The notes below the pieces were generated by a model. The model had not been told where the DNA came from. It did no database searches and was given only the letters and a program-made list of their open reading frames with translations. A stretch of 64,000 nt of DNA from Brevibacterium limosum. GTDB taxonomy: Bacteria; Actinomycetota; Actinomycetes; Actinomycetales; Brevibacteriaceae. Positions 8,359-16,795 of the stretch are shown here, one piece after another. The stretch is from the NCBI RefSeq assembly GCF_011617705.1, contig NZ_CP050154.1:4189183-4253182 (forward strand), read 5' to 3'. Made by a program: the position numbers and the translations under genes. Numbering within the stretch: position 1 is the stretch's first letter; each line of letters begins with the position of its first letter.

Positions 8359-9761
8359 CTTCAGACACTGCTGCGGGCACTGCACCGATCGGCATCGACG
8401 ACATCGAACTGGCCACGAGCCATCATGTCGTCCGACTCGACGACTTCGCCCGGGCGAACGAAACCGATCCGGCCAAGTTCCGCCTCGGCCTCGGCCAGGA
8501 CGAGTTCAGCTTCCCGGCTCCCGATGAGGACGTCGTCACCATGGCCGCCGCGGCCGTCGCGCGCATCATCGAGCGCAGCGGCACCGAGGGCATCCGGACG
8601 ATGCTGTTCGCCACGGAGTCGGGCACGGACCAGTCGAAGGCAGCGGGCATGGCGGTGCACTCTCTGCTCGACCTGCCGTCGCAGATGCGCATCGTCGAGG
8701 TCAAAGAGGCCTGCTATTCGGCGACCGCCGCCCTGCAGGCCGCCGTCGGCATCGTCACGCGTTCGCCCGAACAGCGCGTGCTCGTCATCGCTTCGGATGT
8801 CGCCCGCTATGAGCTCGACACCGCCGGTGAGCCCACTCAGGGCGCCGGCGCCGTGGCGATGCTCGTCTCTGCGGATCCGAAGCTGCTGGAGATCGAACCG
8901 GTCTCGGGCCTGAACTCGGCCGATGTCAATGACTTCTGGCGCCCGAACGATTCGACGACCGCGATCGTCGATGGTGCCCTGTCGGTGACGGCGTACCTCG
9001 ATGCGCTCACCGGGGCATGGACCGATCTGGCCGCGCAGGGCGGACCGACGATGGCCGAGATCGACCGCGTGCTCTACCACCAGCCGTTCACGAAGATGGC
9101 GAAGAAGGCGCAGGTCCACCTCGCCGGACTCACCGGTGAGGATCTCGATACGGAGATCGTCACCGGAGCCGGGATCGCCGGTTCCGGCGCGGGGACGACT
9201 TCCGCAGGTTCAGACGCTGGCGGTGCTGTACCCTCCGGCGCCGCCGCTGACGGTGCGGCCGCGGCCGGTGTCGTGCCTTCCGCCTCCGCCTCGGCCGGTC
9301 CCGCCACGGTCGCCTCCGCCGAGGCTGCTCCCGCCACGGCCGCCTCCGCCGCCTCGGATTCGGGTCCCACTGTCCCGCGAGATACCGGGCTGGCCACGAG
9401 CACTCTGTACAACCGCCGCCTCGGCAATTCGTACACGGCCTCGCTCTACGCGGGACTGTGTTCTCTGCTCGACCACGATGAGGATCTCGCGAGCAAGCGC
9501 ATCGGGCTGTTCAGCTACGGATCGGGCAGCGTCGGAGAGTTCTTGACCGCTCGCGTCGTCCCCGGCTACGAGCGGCACTCGCGCCGGCGGGCCGTGACCG
9601 CCGCCCTCGATGCTCGGGTGCCGCTGTCCATAGATGCCTATCGTGCGCTGCACTCTGCCGAGCTTCCCAGCGCCGAGGACGTCTCGACTCCGAAGGTGAC
9701 TACGGGACCGTTCCGATTCGCCGGCATCAAGGGCCGTGCCCGCGTCTACGAACGCGCCTGA
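8355..9761 (+). CDS. mvaS: Hydroxymethylglutaryl-CoA synthase with Ala/Ser/Pro-rich insert
   Basis: Condenses acetyl-CoA with acetoacetyl-CoA to HMG-CoA. The nucleophile is Cys120 in VEVKEACYSATAAL; His242 in LYHQPFTKMAKKA and the C-terminal segment LYNRRLGNSYTASLYAGL match bacterial HMG-CoA synthases, as does SYGSGSVGEFL. The protein is 468 residues, against about 385-390 for most bacterial homologues. The surplus is a low-complexity Gly/Ala/Ser insert at about residues 271-343, between the catalytic His region and the NSYTASL helix. Start ATG 8355 overlaps the reductase stop (ATGA). Last gene of the operon. Confidence 0.93.
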   Translation: MTSDTAAGTAPIGIDDIELATSHHVVRLDDFARANETDPAKFRLGLGQDEFSFPAPDEDVVTMAAAAVARIIERSGTEGIRTMLFATESGTDQSKAAGMAVHSLLDLPSQMRIVEVKEACYSATAALQAAVGIVTRSPEQRVLVIASDVARYELDTAGEPTQGAGAVAMLVSADPKLLEIEPVSGLNSADVNDFWRPNDSTTAIVDGALSVTAYLDALTGAWTDLAAQGGPTMAEIDRVLYHQPFTKMAKKAQVHLAGLTGEDLDTEIVTGAGIAGSGAGTTSAGSDAGGAVPSGAAADGAAAAGVVPSASASAGPATVASAEAAPATAASAASDSGPTVPRDTGLATSTLYNRRLGNSYTASLYAGLCSLLDHDEDLASKRIGLFSYGSGSVGEFLTARVVPGYERHSRRRAVTAALDARVPLSIDAYRALHSAELPSAEDVSTPKVTTGPFRFAGIKGRARVYERA

Positions 9762-9940
9762 GCCTGCTCCCCGGCGCCTGACACTCGCCTGTCGCCGGCC
9801 CGACGCCGGCCTGACCCTGGTCTGACGCCCGCCTCACGCGCTCACCCTGGTCTGGCGCGCTGGCCCGACGCGCGCCTCACTCTGGCCTCACCCTGGTCTG
9901 ACGCGGGCCTCACCCTGGTCTGACTCCGGCCCGACGCCGG
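9762..9940. repeat. Imperfect tandem repeats downstream of the mevalonate operon
   Basis: The core CTCACCCTGGTCTG (first copy CTGACCCTGGTCTG) occurs at 9811, 9841, 9887 and 9909, interspersed with CCCGACGCCGG and GCCTCAC segments. There is no open gene here. The spacing (30, 46 and 22 bp) is irregular, so this is a degenerate direct-repeat block rather than a clean tandem array. Confidence 0.7.
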
Positions 9941-10008
9941 AAATGGTGCTGGTTTCTCTCAGCTGCTCACTTTCTTCTGTGGGCAGTTGAGAGCAACCAG
10001 TACCATTT
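9941..10008 (+). terminator. Long hairpin after the mevalonate operon
   Basis: Arms 9941-9970 and 9979-10008 (30 nt each) enclose the 8-nt loop TTTCTTCT. Read as plus-strand RNA, 29 of 30 positions pair, three of them as G-U; read as minus-strand RNA those three become A-C mismatches. This favours a structure used by the plus-strand transcript, most simply as a terminator or 3' stabiliser of the mevalonate mRNA, although only a short TTTTG run follows. Confidence 0.7.
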
Positions 10009-10231
10009 TGCGAAGTGCGACCTTCGAACTGCGGACTGCAGGGTGCGGGCTGCTGACTGTGGACGCGGGACTGGGGCCGTGGCCTGCGGACTGGCAGATG
10101 CGCTTCACGCCCCGCACCTTCACCGCATTCAGCCCAGTCCGAGGTGAATAGCCCACATTTGAACCTGGGCTATCCACCTCAGACGGGGCTTTTCGCGGCC
10201 TGCGGGCGACTTCCGCTTTCCTGCGGGCACG

Positions 10232-10278
10232 AAGAAGCCCCTCACCGGACCTTCTGCAGGTCCCGGTGAGGGGCTTCT
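10232..10278 (-). terminator. Terminator hairpin of tRNA-Leu
   Basis: A near-perfect stem (about 10234-10252 with 10258-10278, one bulge) lies 10 bp past the 3' end of tRNA-Leu. On the minus strand it is followed by CTTCTTCG. Consistent with a Rho-independent terminator. Confidence 0.75.
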
Positions 10279-10287
10279 CATTCGCTG

Positions 10288-10371
<84 letters not shown>

Positions 10372-10895
10372 GAACAAGGTAAAACTCTAGCATCGGAGAC
10401 GGCGAAACATAAAACCGAGGGAGGTGAAACAGCCCAAACGTGTCCACCTTCACATTTACCCCGGTCACGACCACAGTGATTCACCCGATCACCACCACAG
10501 CGATACACCCGACGTCGAAGCAGTGATTCACCCAGCGTCGAAGCACCGATTCATCTCCCGTCGCAGCGTTATGCACCCCTCGTCGGAGCATTGCGCACAC
10601 CGCGACTACGGCGTCCGCTCCGCCGCGGAGAAGGCCCTACACCCACCGCGACTGCTGCTGTGACTCGCTCCCGAGCCCGGCCCCGCCGACCTTCACACTT
10701 CCCTGGACACACGCAGGGAATCCCGGCACAGCTTCGCCCCGCGAACAAGCGTGACGTGAGTTGAGAGCCTCACCGCGTTAGGATTGGGTGTTGATGTGCC
10801 CAGAATGCACTCGATCAGGACCACCTGGTCAGAGCGCTCAAATACGCTTGGCGAAGATTTCGTCCGGCCACGGCAACACCTGATGAGGAGGTGCC
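10372..10895. other. 524-bp intergenic region with degenerate repeats
   Basis: Between tRNA-Leu and fhaA. Positions about 10465-10595 contain roughly 22-28-bp degenerate units built on (A/C)G(T/C)GATTCACCC and CGTCGAAGCA. A short plus-strand frame (10424-10663) crosses it and would encode a His/Asp-rich peptide (GHDHSDSPDHHHSDTPD), but its ribosome-binding site abuts the start codon, so I do not annotate it as a gene. A TAGGAT -10-like element at 10779-10784 may serve the fhaA operon. Confidence 0.5.
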
Positions 10896-11762
10896 ATGGG
10901 GTTACTCGATCGCTTCGAGAAAGGGCTGGAGAACGTCGTCAACGGCGCCTTCGCGAAGGCTTTCCGATCCCAGGTCGAGCCCGTCGAACTCGCCGGAGCC
11001 CTGCGCCGTGAGGCCGACAACAAGGCCGCCGTGGTCTCCCGCGGCCGCACTCTGACGGCCAACCACTACGTCATCGAGCTCTCGCAGACCGACCACGACC
11101 GGCTCTCCGGTCTCGAGTCGGAGCTGCGCTCGGACCTGCGCCAGGTCATCGGCGACCACGCCGTCGAACAGGCCTACAGCTTCGTCGGTCCCGTCTCCGT
11201 CGAATTCGCCCTCGCCGATGACCTCGACACGGGAATGTACCGCGTCGTGTCCTCGACCCAGCGCCCCGACGGGTCCCCCGCCGCTCAGCCGGCCAACCGC
11301 GGCGGCTACGACCCGATCTCCCGCGCGAATCCGATCGTCGGCGAGTCCCCGAACTCCGGTTCCCGGCCCGTGACCCCGCGGCGTGCCCCCGAACCTTCCC
11401 GTGCGGCCCCGGCAGCGGCCCCGCGCCAGAACCCTGCCGCCCGTCCCGCGCCGACTCCTGCACCCGCTCGCGCCATCGAAGCCAGTGTGACCATCGACGG
11501 TCGCACGCAGATGCTGCGTCAGGGCACGAACACCTTCGGCCGTTCCTCGTCGAGCTCGGACTTCGTCATCGACGATCCCGGCGTCTCACGCCGACACTTC
11601 GAAATCGTCGTCGAGGGCGACCGTGCCGTGGCCAATGACCTCGGTTCGACGAACGGCACACTGCTGCACGGACGCAAACTGACATCGGCGACCCTGTCCG
11701 ACGGCGATGTCCTCCTCGCCGGAGAGGCCGAGGTCCACTACAACGAGCGGGACGCCCAGTGA
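10896..11762 (+). CDS. fhaA: FhaA-like protein (DUF3662 plus FHA domain)
   Basis: A 288-residue cytoplasmic signalling adaptor. Residues 1-125 form the DUF3662 domain (MGLLDRFEKGLENVVNGAFAKAF), a Pro/Ala-rich linker spans about 130-198, and the C-terminal FHA domain (about 200-285) has GRSSSSSDFVIDDPGVSRRH and LGSTNGTLLHG, the phosphothreonine-binding face. In mycobacteria FhaA binds phosphorylated targets of PknA/PknB and affects lipid II flippase MviN. ATG 10896 has the strong site GAGGAGG. First gene of a cell-wall signalling operon; its stop overlaps fhaB (GTGA). Confidence 0.95.
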   Translation: MGLLDRFEKGLENVVNGAFAKAFRSQVEPVELAGALRREADNKAAVVSRGRTLTANHYVIELSQTDHDRLSGLESELRSDLRQVIGDHAVEQAYSFVGPVSVEFALADDLDTGMYRVVSSTQRPDGSPAAQPANRGGYDPISRANPIVGESPNSGSRPVTPRRAPEPSRAAPAAAPRQNPAARPAPTPAPARAIEASVTIDGRTQMLRQGTNTFGRSSSSSDFVIDDPGVSRRHFEIVVEGDRAVANDLGSTNGTLLHGRKLTSATLSDGDVLLAGEAEVHYNERDAQ

Positions 11763-12268
11763 GCGAATTCACCGTCACCGTCTTCCGGTTGGCATTCTTC
11801 ATCATCCTCTGGCTCTTCGTCCTCGGAGTCGCCGGAGTCCTCCGCCGTGACATCTTCGGCCCCCGGCGGGCCCGCGCCGGAAGGAAATCTCGCCGAGGCG
11901 GCTCCAAGTCCGCCCCGCCGCCACCGTCCCGTCCGGCTCCCGCACCTCGCCCGGCTGCCGCCCCGGTCGCCCATGCTCATCCGGGCACCATCCGCATCAC
12001 CGACGGCCCGCTGGCCGGGCAGACGCTCATGCTCTCGGGGGCACCTGTGACCTTCGGTCGGGCGCCCGACAACACGATCATCATCAATGACGACTTCGCC
12101 TCCAGCCATCACGCTCGGATCTCCGCGAAGAACGGCGCATGGATGCTCGAGGACCTCGGATCGACCAACGGCACCATCGTCGACGGCTCACGCATGACCG
12201 GCCCCATTCAGCTGGCCATCGGCACCCGGATCACCATCGGACATACGACCCTGGAGACCCAATCGTGA
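11759..12268 (+). CDS. fhaB: FhaB/FipA-like FHA protein with N-terminal membrane anchor
   Basis: A 169-residue protein: a membrane helix near residues 6-28 (VFRLAFFIILWLFVLGVAGV), a basic then Pro/Ala-rich linker, and an FHA domain at about 78-168 with FGRAPDNTIIINDDFASSHH and LGSTNGTIVDG. In mycobacteria this protein (FipA) links FtsZ and FtsQ after PknA phosphorylation. GTG start overlapping fhaA, GTGA overlap with the phosphatase gene downstream. Confidence 0.94.
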   Translation: MSEFTVTVFRLAFFIILWLFVLGVAGVLRRDIFGPRRARAGRKSRRGGSKSAPPPPSRPAPAPRPAAAPVAHAHPGTIRITDGPLAGQTLMLSGAPVTFGRAPDNTIIINDDFASSHHARISAKNGAWMLEDLGSTNGTIVDGSRMTGPIQLAIGTRITIGHTTLETQS

Positions 12269-13689
12269 CGACCGACGGTACCATCACTCTCCGTTCGGCA
12301 GCCCGGTCTCACACCGGGCTGGTGCGTAAGAACAACCAGGACTCCGGCTATGCGGGACCGAACTTCCTGCTCATCGCCGATGGAATGGGCGGCCACGCCG
12401 GCGGAGACGTCGCCTCGGCGATCACGGTCTCCCGCCTGGCCGAACTCGACCATGAGCCCGGAGGCGAGGACGCCCTCGAACTCCTGCGCACCTCGATCCT
12501 CGAAGCCAATGACCGCATCTGCCGCGGCGTCGGCGAACAGCCCGAACTCGCCGGAATGGGCACCACCGTCACCGCCGTGCTGCGCGCCCCCGGCAACCGT
12601 CTCGCTCTCGCCCATATCGGCGATTCCCGCGGCTATGTGCTCCGCGACGACAGACTCCAGCCGATCACCCACGACCACACGTTCGTGCAGATGCTCGTCG
12701 ATGAGGGCCGGATCACCGCCGAGGAGGCCGAGACCCACCCGCAGCGCTCGGTCGTGATGAAGGTCCTCGGCGACGTCGGAGCCTCCCCCGATCTCGATCT
12801 GTCCCTGCGCGAAGCCCAGGTCGGCGACCGGTGGATGCTGTGCTCGGACGGTCTGACCGGCTTCGCCGATATCGACGACATCACCCGCGTGCTCAAAGAG
12901 GTGGCCGACCCCGATGAGGCCTGCCGCCAGCTCATCGACCTGGCCCTGGCCGGCGGCGGAGCCGACAACGTCACCGTCGTCGTCGGCGATGTCCTCGAGG
13001 GCGACGTCGAGACCACCGAGGGCGTATCCGTCGGATCCGTCCACCTCAACCCCCGCTACGCCGCGATCGGTGCGAGCCCCGACACCGAAGCGTCCGTGGA
13101 CACCGAAGCCCATGGGGCCCTCGCCGAGGCGGACGTGTCCGCCGACACCGCACCGATCCACGCCGTGGACGGGGAGGACGTCGAAGCTCGGGACGGCACC
13201 ACTCAGCAGCTGCGGACCGATACCGCTGCGGAGGAGGAGGCCGACCTCGATGACGAGGTCGAGAAAAGGTCGTATCTCGGGTGGATCATCACCGCCATCG
13301 TGATCGTTGCGCTGGCCGTCGGCGGTTTCTTCGCCTATAACTACGTCAGTCACCAGTACTACGTCGCCAACGACGACGGCAAGGTCTCGCTCTACCGCGG
13401 CCTCGACACGACGCTCGGGCCCATCGAACTCAGCCGCCTCGTCGACACCACGGAGATCGAGGTCGGCAGCCTCAACAGCTACTCCCAGGATCGTCTCCGC
13501 GGATCGATTCCCGCCGGTTCACGCGATGAGGCCGATCGCATCATCGACAATCTGCGCAAGGAATCCGATCGCTCCTCCGGCATGTCCGGCGACGTCGAGG
13601 ACTCGACGAGCCCGACCGACCCGGCACCCTCGCCTCCGGATTCGAAGTCCGCAGACCCCAGTGACGCCATCACCCGGGAGTCGCAGTGA
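12265..13689 (+). CDS. pstP: PP2C-family Ser/Thr phosphatase PstP
   Basis: Dephosphorylates PknA/PknB and their substrates. The 474-residue protein has PP2C metal-binding motifs: VRKNNQDSG (Asp26), LLIADGMGGHAGG (Asp39), HIGDSRGYVL, MLCSDGLTGF and GADNVTVVVGDV. An acidic linker leads to one membrane helix (WIITAIVIVALAVGGFFAYNY) and an extracytoplasmic tail of about 115 residues. GTG 12265 is chosen: the family begins at VTTDGTITLRSAARSHTGLVR and the codon overlaps the fhaB stop; a longer frame to 12139 would read through fhaB. Confidence 0.95.
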   Translation: MTTDGTITLRSAARSHTGLVRKNNQDSGYAGPNFLLIADGMGGHAGGDVASAITVSRLAELDHEPGGEDALELLRTSILEANDRICRGVGEQPELAGMGTTVTAVLRAPGNRLALAHIGDSRGYVLRDDRLQPITHDHTFVQMLVDEGRITAEEAETHPQRSVVMKVLGDVGASPDLDLSLREAQVGDRWMLCSDGLTGFADIDDITRVLKEVADPDEACRQLIDLALAGGGADNVTVVVGDVLEGDVETTEGVSVGSVHLNPRYAAIGASPDTEASVDTEAHGALAEADVSADTAPIHAVDGEDVEARDGTTQQLRTDTAAEEEADLDDEVEKRSYLGWIITAIVIVALAVGGFFAYNYVSHQYYVANDDGKVSLYRGLDTTLGPIELSRLVDTTEIEVGSLNSYSQDRLRGSIPAGSRDEADRIIDNLRKESDRSSGMSGDVEDSTSPTDPAPSPPDSKSADPSDAITRESQ

Positions 13690-15329
13690 TGAACCAGGCT
13701 CCCTCGCAGACCGCGCGCCCCAGAACCTACCGTCTGGCCGAGCTCGGTCTCCTGATCCTGGCCATCGCCGTCGCCACCAGCGCTTATGCCTTGGTCGGCC
13801 TCGGTGTCGAAGACACCGTCCCGGCCAATGTCTACGGCTACGCCGCATGGCTGGCGGCCCTGGGCGTCATCCTCCACATCATCGTGTGGATCAAGGCGAA
13901 GTACGCCGATCCCGTGCTCGTGCCGATCGCGGTGCTGCTCAACGGGCTCGGACTGGCTATGATCTACCGCGTCGATCTCGGCCGCGACGAATACGTCGGT
14001 TCGGCGATGACCCAGCTGGTGTGGATGACACTCGGCGTGGGCCTGGCCATCGCCGTGATCTTCGTCGTCCGCGATCACCGCTGGCTGCGCCGCTACACCT
14101 ATGTCTCCGGCTTCGCCGCCCTCGTCTTCCTCATGCTTCCGCTCATCCCCGGCATCGGCAAGACCATCAACGGCGCCCGCATCTGGATCGGTGTCGGTCC
14201 CCTGTCCTTCCAGCCCGGTGAGATCGCGAAGATCCTGCTCGCCGTCTTCTTCGCCGGCTACCTCGTCACCTACAAAGACCAGCTCGTCGCCGCCGGACCG
14301 AAGATCCTCGGCATCCGCTTCCCCCGTCTGCGCGACTTCGGACCCATCGTCGTCGCCTGGGTCGCCAGCGTCGGCGTCCTCGTCTTCGAACGCGACCTCG
14401 GCACCTCGCTGCTCTTCTTCGGACTCTTCGTCGCCATGCTCTACGTGGCCACCTCGAAGGTCTCGTGGATCATCCTCGGCCTCGGTTTCTTCTCCGCGGG
14501 CGCGGTCGCGGCCACGTTCCTCTTCTCCCATGTGGGCCAGCGTGTGTCCGGTTGGCTCAATGCTCTGACCGCCGAGGAGTACAACAAGACTCCCGGTGGT
14601 TCCTACCAGCTCGTGCAGGGCCTGTTCGGCATGTCCAACGGCGGGCTCATCGGCACCGGCTTCGGTGAGGGTCGACCGAATATGGTCCCCTACGCCGAAT
14701 CAGACTTCATCTATGCCAGCTTCGGTGAGGAGATCGGCCTGGCCGGACTCTTCGTCATCCTGCTCTGCTACCTCTTCATCTTCCAGCGCGGCATCCGCAC
14801 CGCCCAGCAGCTGCGCGACGGCTTCGGCACCCTGCTGGCCACCGGGCTGTCGTTCACGATCGCTCTGCAGGTCTTCGTCGTCGTCGGCGGCGTCACCCGC
14901 CTCATTCCGCTCACGGGTCTGACCACGCCGTTCCTCGCCCAGGGCGGATCCTCGCTCATCGCGAACTGGATGATCATCGCCCTGCTGCTGCGGATCTCGG
15001 ACAACGCCAGGCGCCCCGTGGAGGAGTTCCACACCGGAGTGCTCACCATCACCGAGGATCCGCAGCCCGTTCCCGCGGGTGCCCCCGCGGCGGAAGCGGA
15101 CCCTGCGGACGCGGAAGGCAGCGTCCCTTCCCAGGGCACGTCCGCCTCGGCGCGCACCGTCGACGAGGATGCCCCCACGACGAACCTGCCGCCGGCAGGC
15201 TCCCGTGCGTTCGACGGCGAAGCCCCGACGACGAACCTGCCGCCCGCCGACGACCGCGCACGGTCCCGCGGCCGGGCACCGGACGACACCGATGCCACCG
15301 ACCAACGACCCACCGGAGGTGAACGATGA
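13686..15329 (+). CDS. rodA: RodA/FtsW-family peptidoglycan glycosyltransferase
   Basis: A 547-residue SEDS protein with about ten to twelve membrane helices; polymerises lipid II with its cognate class B PBP, the next gene. Visible SEDS features are GARIWIGVGPLSFQPGEIAKI, the ERDLGTSLLFFGLF segment with the conserved Asp, and PLTGLTTPFLAQGGSSLIANW near the C-terminus. About 100 residues of charged, Pro/Ala-rich tail with a repeated EAPTTNLPPA-like motif follow the last helix and should be cytoplasmic. Start may be GTG 13686 or the adjacent ATG 13689. Overlaps pbpA by 4 bp (ATGA). Confidence 0.94.
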   Translation: MMNQAPSQTARPRTYRLAELGLLILAIAVATSAYALVGLGVEDTVPANVYGYAAWLAALGVILHIIVWIKAKYADPVLVPIAVLLNGLGLAMIYRVDLGRDEYVGSAMTQLVWMTLGVGLAIAVIFVVRDHRWLRRYTYVSGFAALVFLMLPLIPGIGKTINGARIWIGVGPLSFQPGEIAKILLAVFFAGYLVTYKDQLVAAGPKILGIRFPRLRDFGPIVVAWVASVGVLVFERDLGTSLLFFGLFVAMLYVATSKVSWIILGLGFFSAGAVAATFLFSHVGQRVSGWLNALTAEEYNKTPGGSYQLVQGLFGMSNGGLIGTGFGEGRPNMVPYAESDFIYASFGEEIGLAGLFVILLCYLFIFQRGIRTAQQLRDGFGTLLATGLSFTIALQVFVVVGGVTRLIPLTGLTTPFLAQGGSSLIANWMIIALLLRISDNARRPVEEFHTGVLTITEDPQPVPAGAPAAEADPADAEGSVPSQGTSASARTVDEDAPTTNLPPAGSRAFDGEAPTTNLPPADDRARSRGRAPDDTDATDQRPTGGER

Positions 15330-16795
15330 AGAAGCCATTGACGCATATCGCCGTCGTCGGATTCGTCATGTTCGCGCTCCTGTTCGGGTCGACGAGCTGG
15401 GTGCAGTACGTGACCGCGGATTCGCTGAACAACAATCCGCTGAACAACCGGCGGATCCTCGACCAGCTGGCCCGCGATCGCGGTCCGATCCTCGTCGACG
15501 GCACCCCGATCGCATATTCGGAGCCCGTGGACGACAAGTACAAGTTCCAGCGCAAATACGGCTCGGACAACCTCGATCCGCGCGCCTATGCCTCGCTGAC
15601 CGGCTACTACTCCGTCGTGTCCGGGGCCTCGGGCATGGAACGCGCCGCCGGTGACTACCTCTCCGGCGACTCCGACGCCCTGTTCTACGACAAGGTCGGC
15701 AGCTTCTTCACCGGTGAGCAGCCCCGCGGCGCCGCGGTCGAGCTGACGATCGACCCGAAGGTCCAGCAGGCGGCTTGGGACGGGCTGGGCAACCAGAACG
15801 GTGCAGCCGTGGCGCTCGACCCGAAGACCGGGAAGATCCTGGCCATGGCCTCGACCCCGGGCTGGGATCCCAACGCCCTGGCCAGCCACGACTCGACCGA
15901 AGCCAGCCAGGCCTTCAAGAACCTCGAAGCCGCCGACGGCAAGCCCGTCTACAACCGTGCGATCGGCGGCAACCTGTACCCGCCCGGATCGACGTTCAAG
16001 GTCCTCGTCGCAGCGGCCGCCCTGGAATCCGGGGACTACGAGCCCGATTCGCAGCTCAACGGACCTGCCACGCTCGATCTGCCGCAGACGACGGCGACGA
16101 TCGGCAACTCGCATCCCGGTGCCTGCCGCAACGGGGGCAAGCCGACCCTGGCCGATTCGCTCGCCGAATCCTGCAACACCTCATTCGCCTCCCTGGGCAT
16201 GGACCTCGGGGAGGACGCGGTTGCGAAGCAGGCCGAGAAGTTCGGCTTCGGGGAGGATCTCGAGATCCCTCTCAACGTCACCCCGTCCTCGTTCCCGTCC
16301 GACCTCAACCCGCCGCAGCTGGCTCAGTCCTCGCTCGGCCAGTACGAGGTCAGGTCGACTCCGATGCAGATGGCGATGATGACCGCGGGAATCGCAAACG
16401 GCGGAAAGATGATGACGCCTCAGCTCGTCGACAGGGTGCTCAATGCGAACACCCTCGAACCGATCTCCGAGACCCGTCCGAAGCAGATGTCCCGTCCCGT
16501 GTCCGGAGATACGGCCGACAAACTCACCGACATGATGACGGGTGTGGTCGAGAACGGCACCGCCTCGGTGGCGAAGATGGGCGATACGAAGGTCGCGGCG
16601 AAGACCGGCACCGCCCAGCACGCCAAGGGCGCGGCACCCCATGCCTGGTTCATCTCCTTCGCCCCGGCCGATGACCCTCAGGTCGCGGTCGCGGTCGTGG
16701 TCGAGAACGGCGGAAACGCAGGCAATGAAGCTTATGGTGCGACGGTCGCAGGACCGATCGCGAAGAACATGATGGAAGCGGTGGTCGAGAAATGA
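15326..16795 (+). CDS. pbpA: Class B penicillin-binding protein PbpA
   Basis: Transpeptidase of 489 residues with one N-terminal membrane helix (about 8-25). Active-site motifs: SxxK as STFK at 222-225, SxN as SCN at 282-284, and KTG at 426-428. It has the short N-terminal module seen in actinobacterial PbpA (NNRRILDQLARDRGPILVDGTP). Forms the polymerase/cross-linker pair with RodA upstream and is overlapped by pknA downstream (ATGA), the order known in Mycobacterium and Streptomyces. Confidence 0.95.
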   Translation: MKKPLTHIAVVGFVMFALLFGSTSWVQYVTADSLNNNPLNNRRILDQLARDRGPILVDGTPIAYSEPVDDKYKFQRKYGSDNLDPRAYASLTGYYSVVSGASGMERAAGDYLSGDSDALFYDKVGSFFTGEQPRGAAVELTIDPKVQQAAWDGLGNQNGAAVALDPKTGKILAMASTPGWDPNALASHDSTEASQAFKNLEAADGKPVYNRAIGGNLYPPGSTFKVLVAAAALESGDYEPDSQLNGPATLDLPQTTATIGNSHPGACRNGGKPTLADSLAESCNTSFASLGMDLGEDAVAKQAEKFGFGEDLEIPLNVTPSSFPSDLNPPQLAQSSLGQYEVRSTPMQMAMMTAGIANGGKMMTPQLVDRVLNANTLEPISETRPKQMSRPVSGDTADKLTDMMTGVVENGTASVAKMGDTKVAAKTGTAQHAKGAAPHAWFISFAPADDPQVAVAVVVENGGNAGNEAYGATVAGPIAKNMMEAVVEK

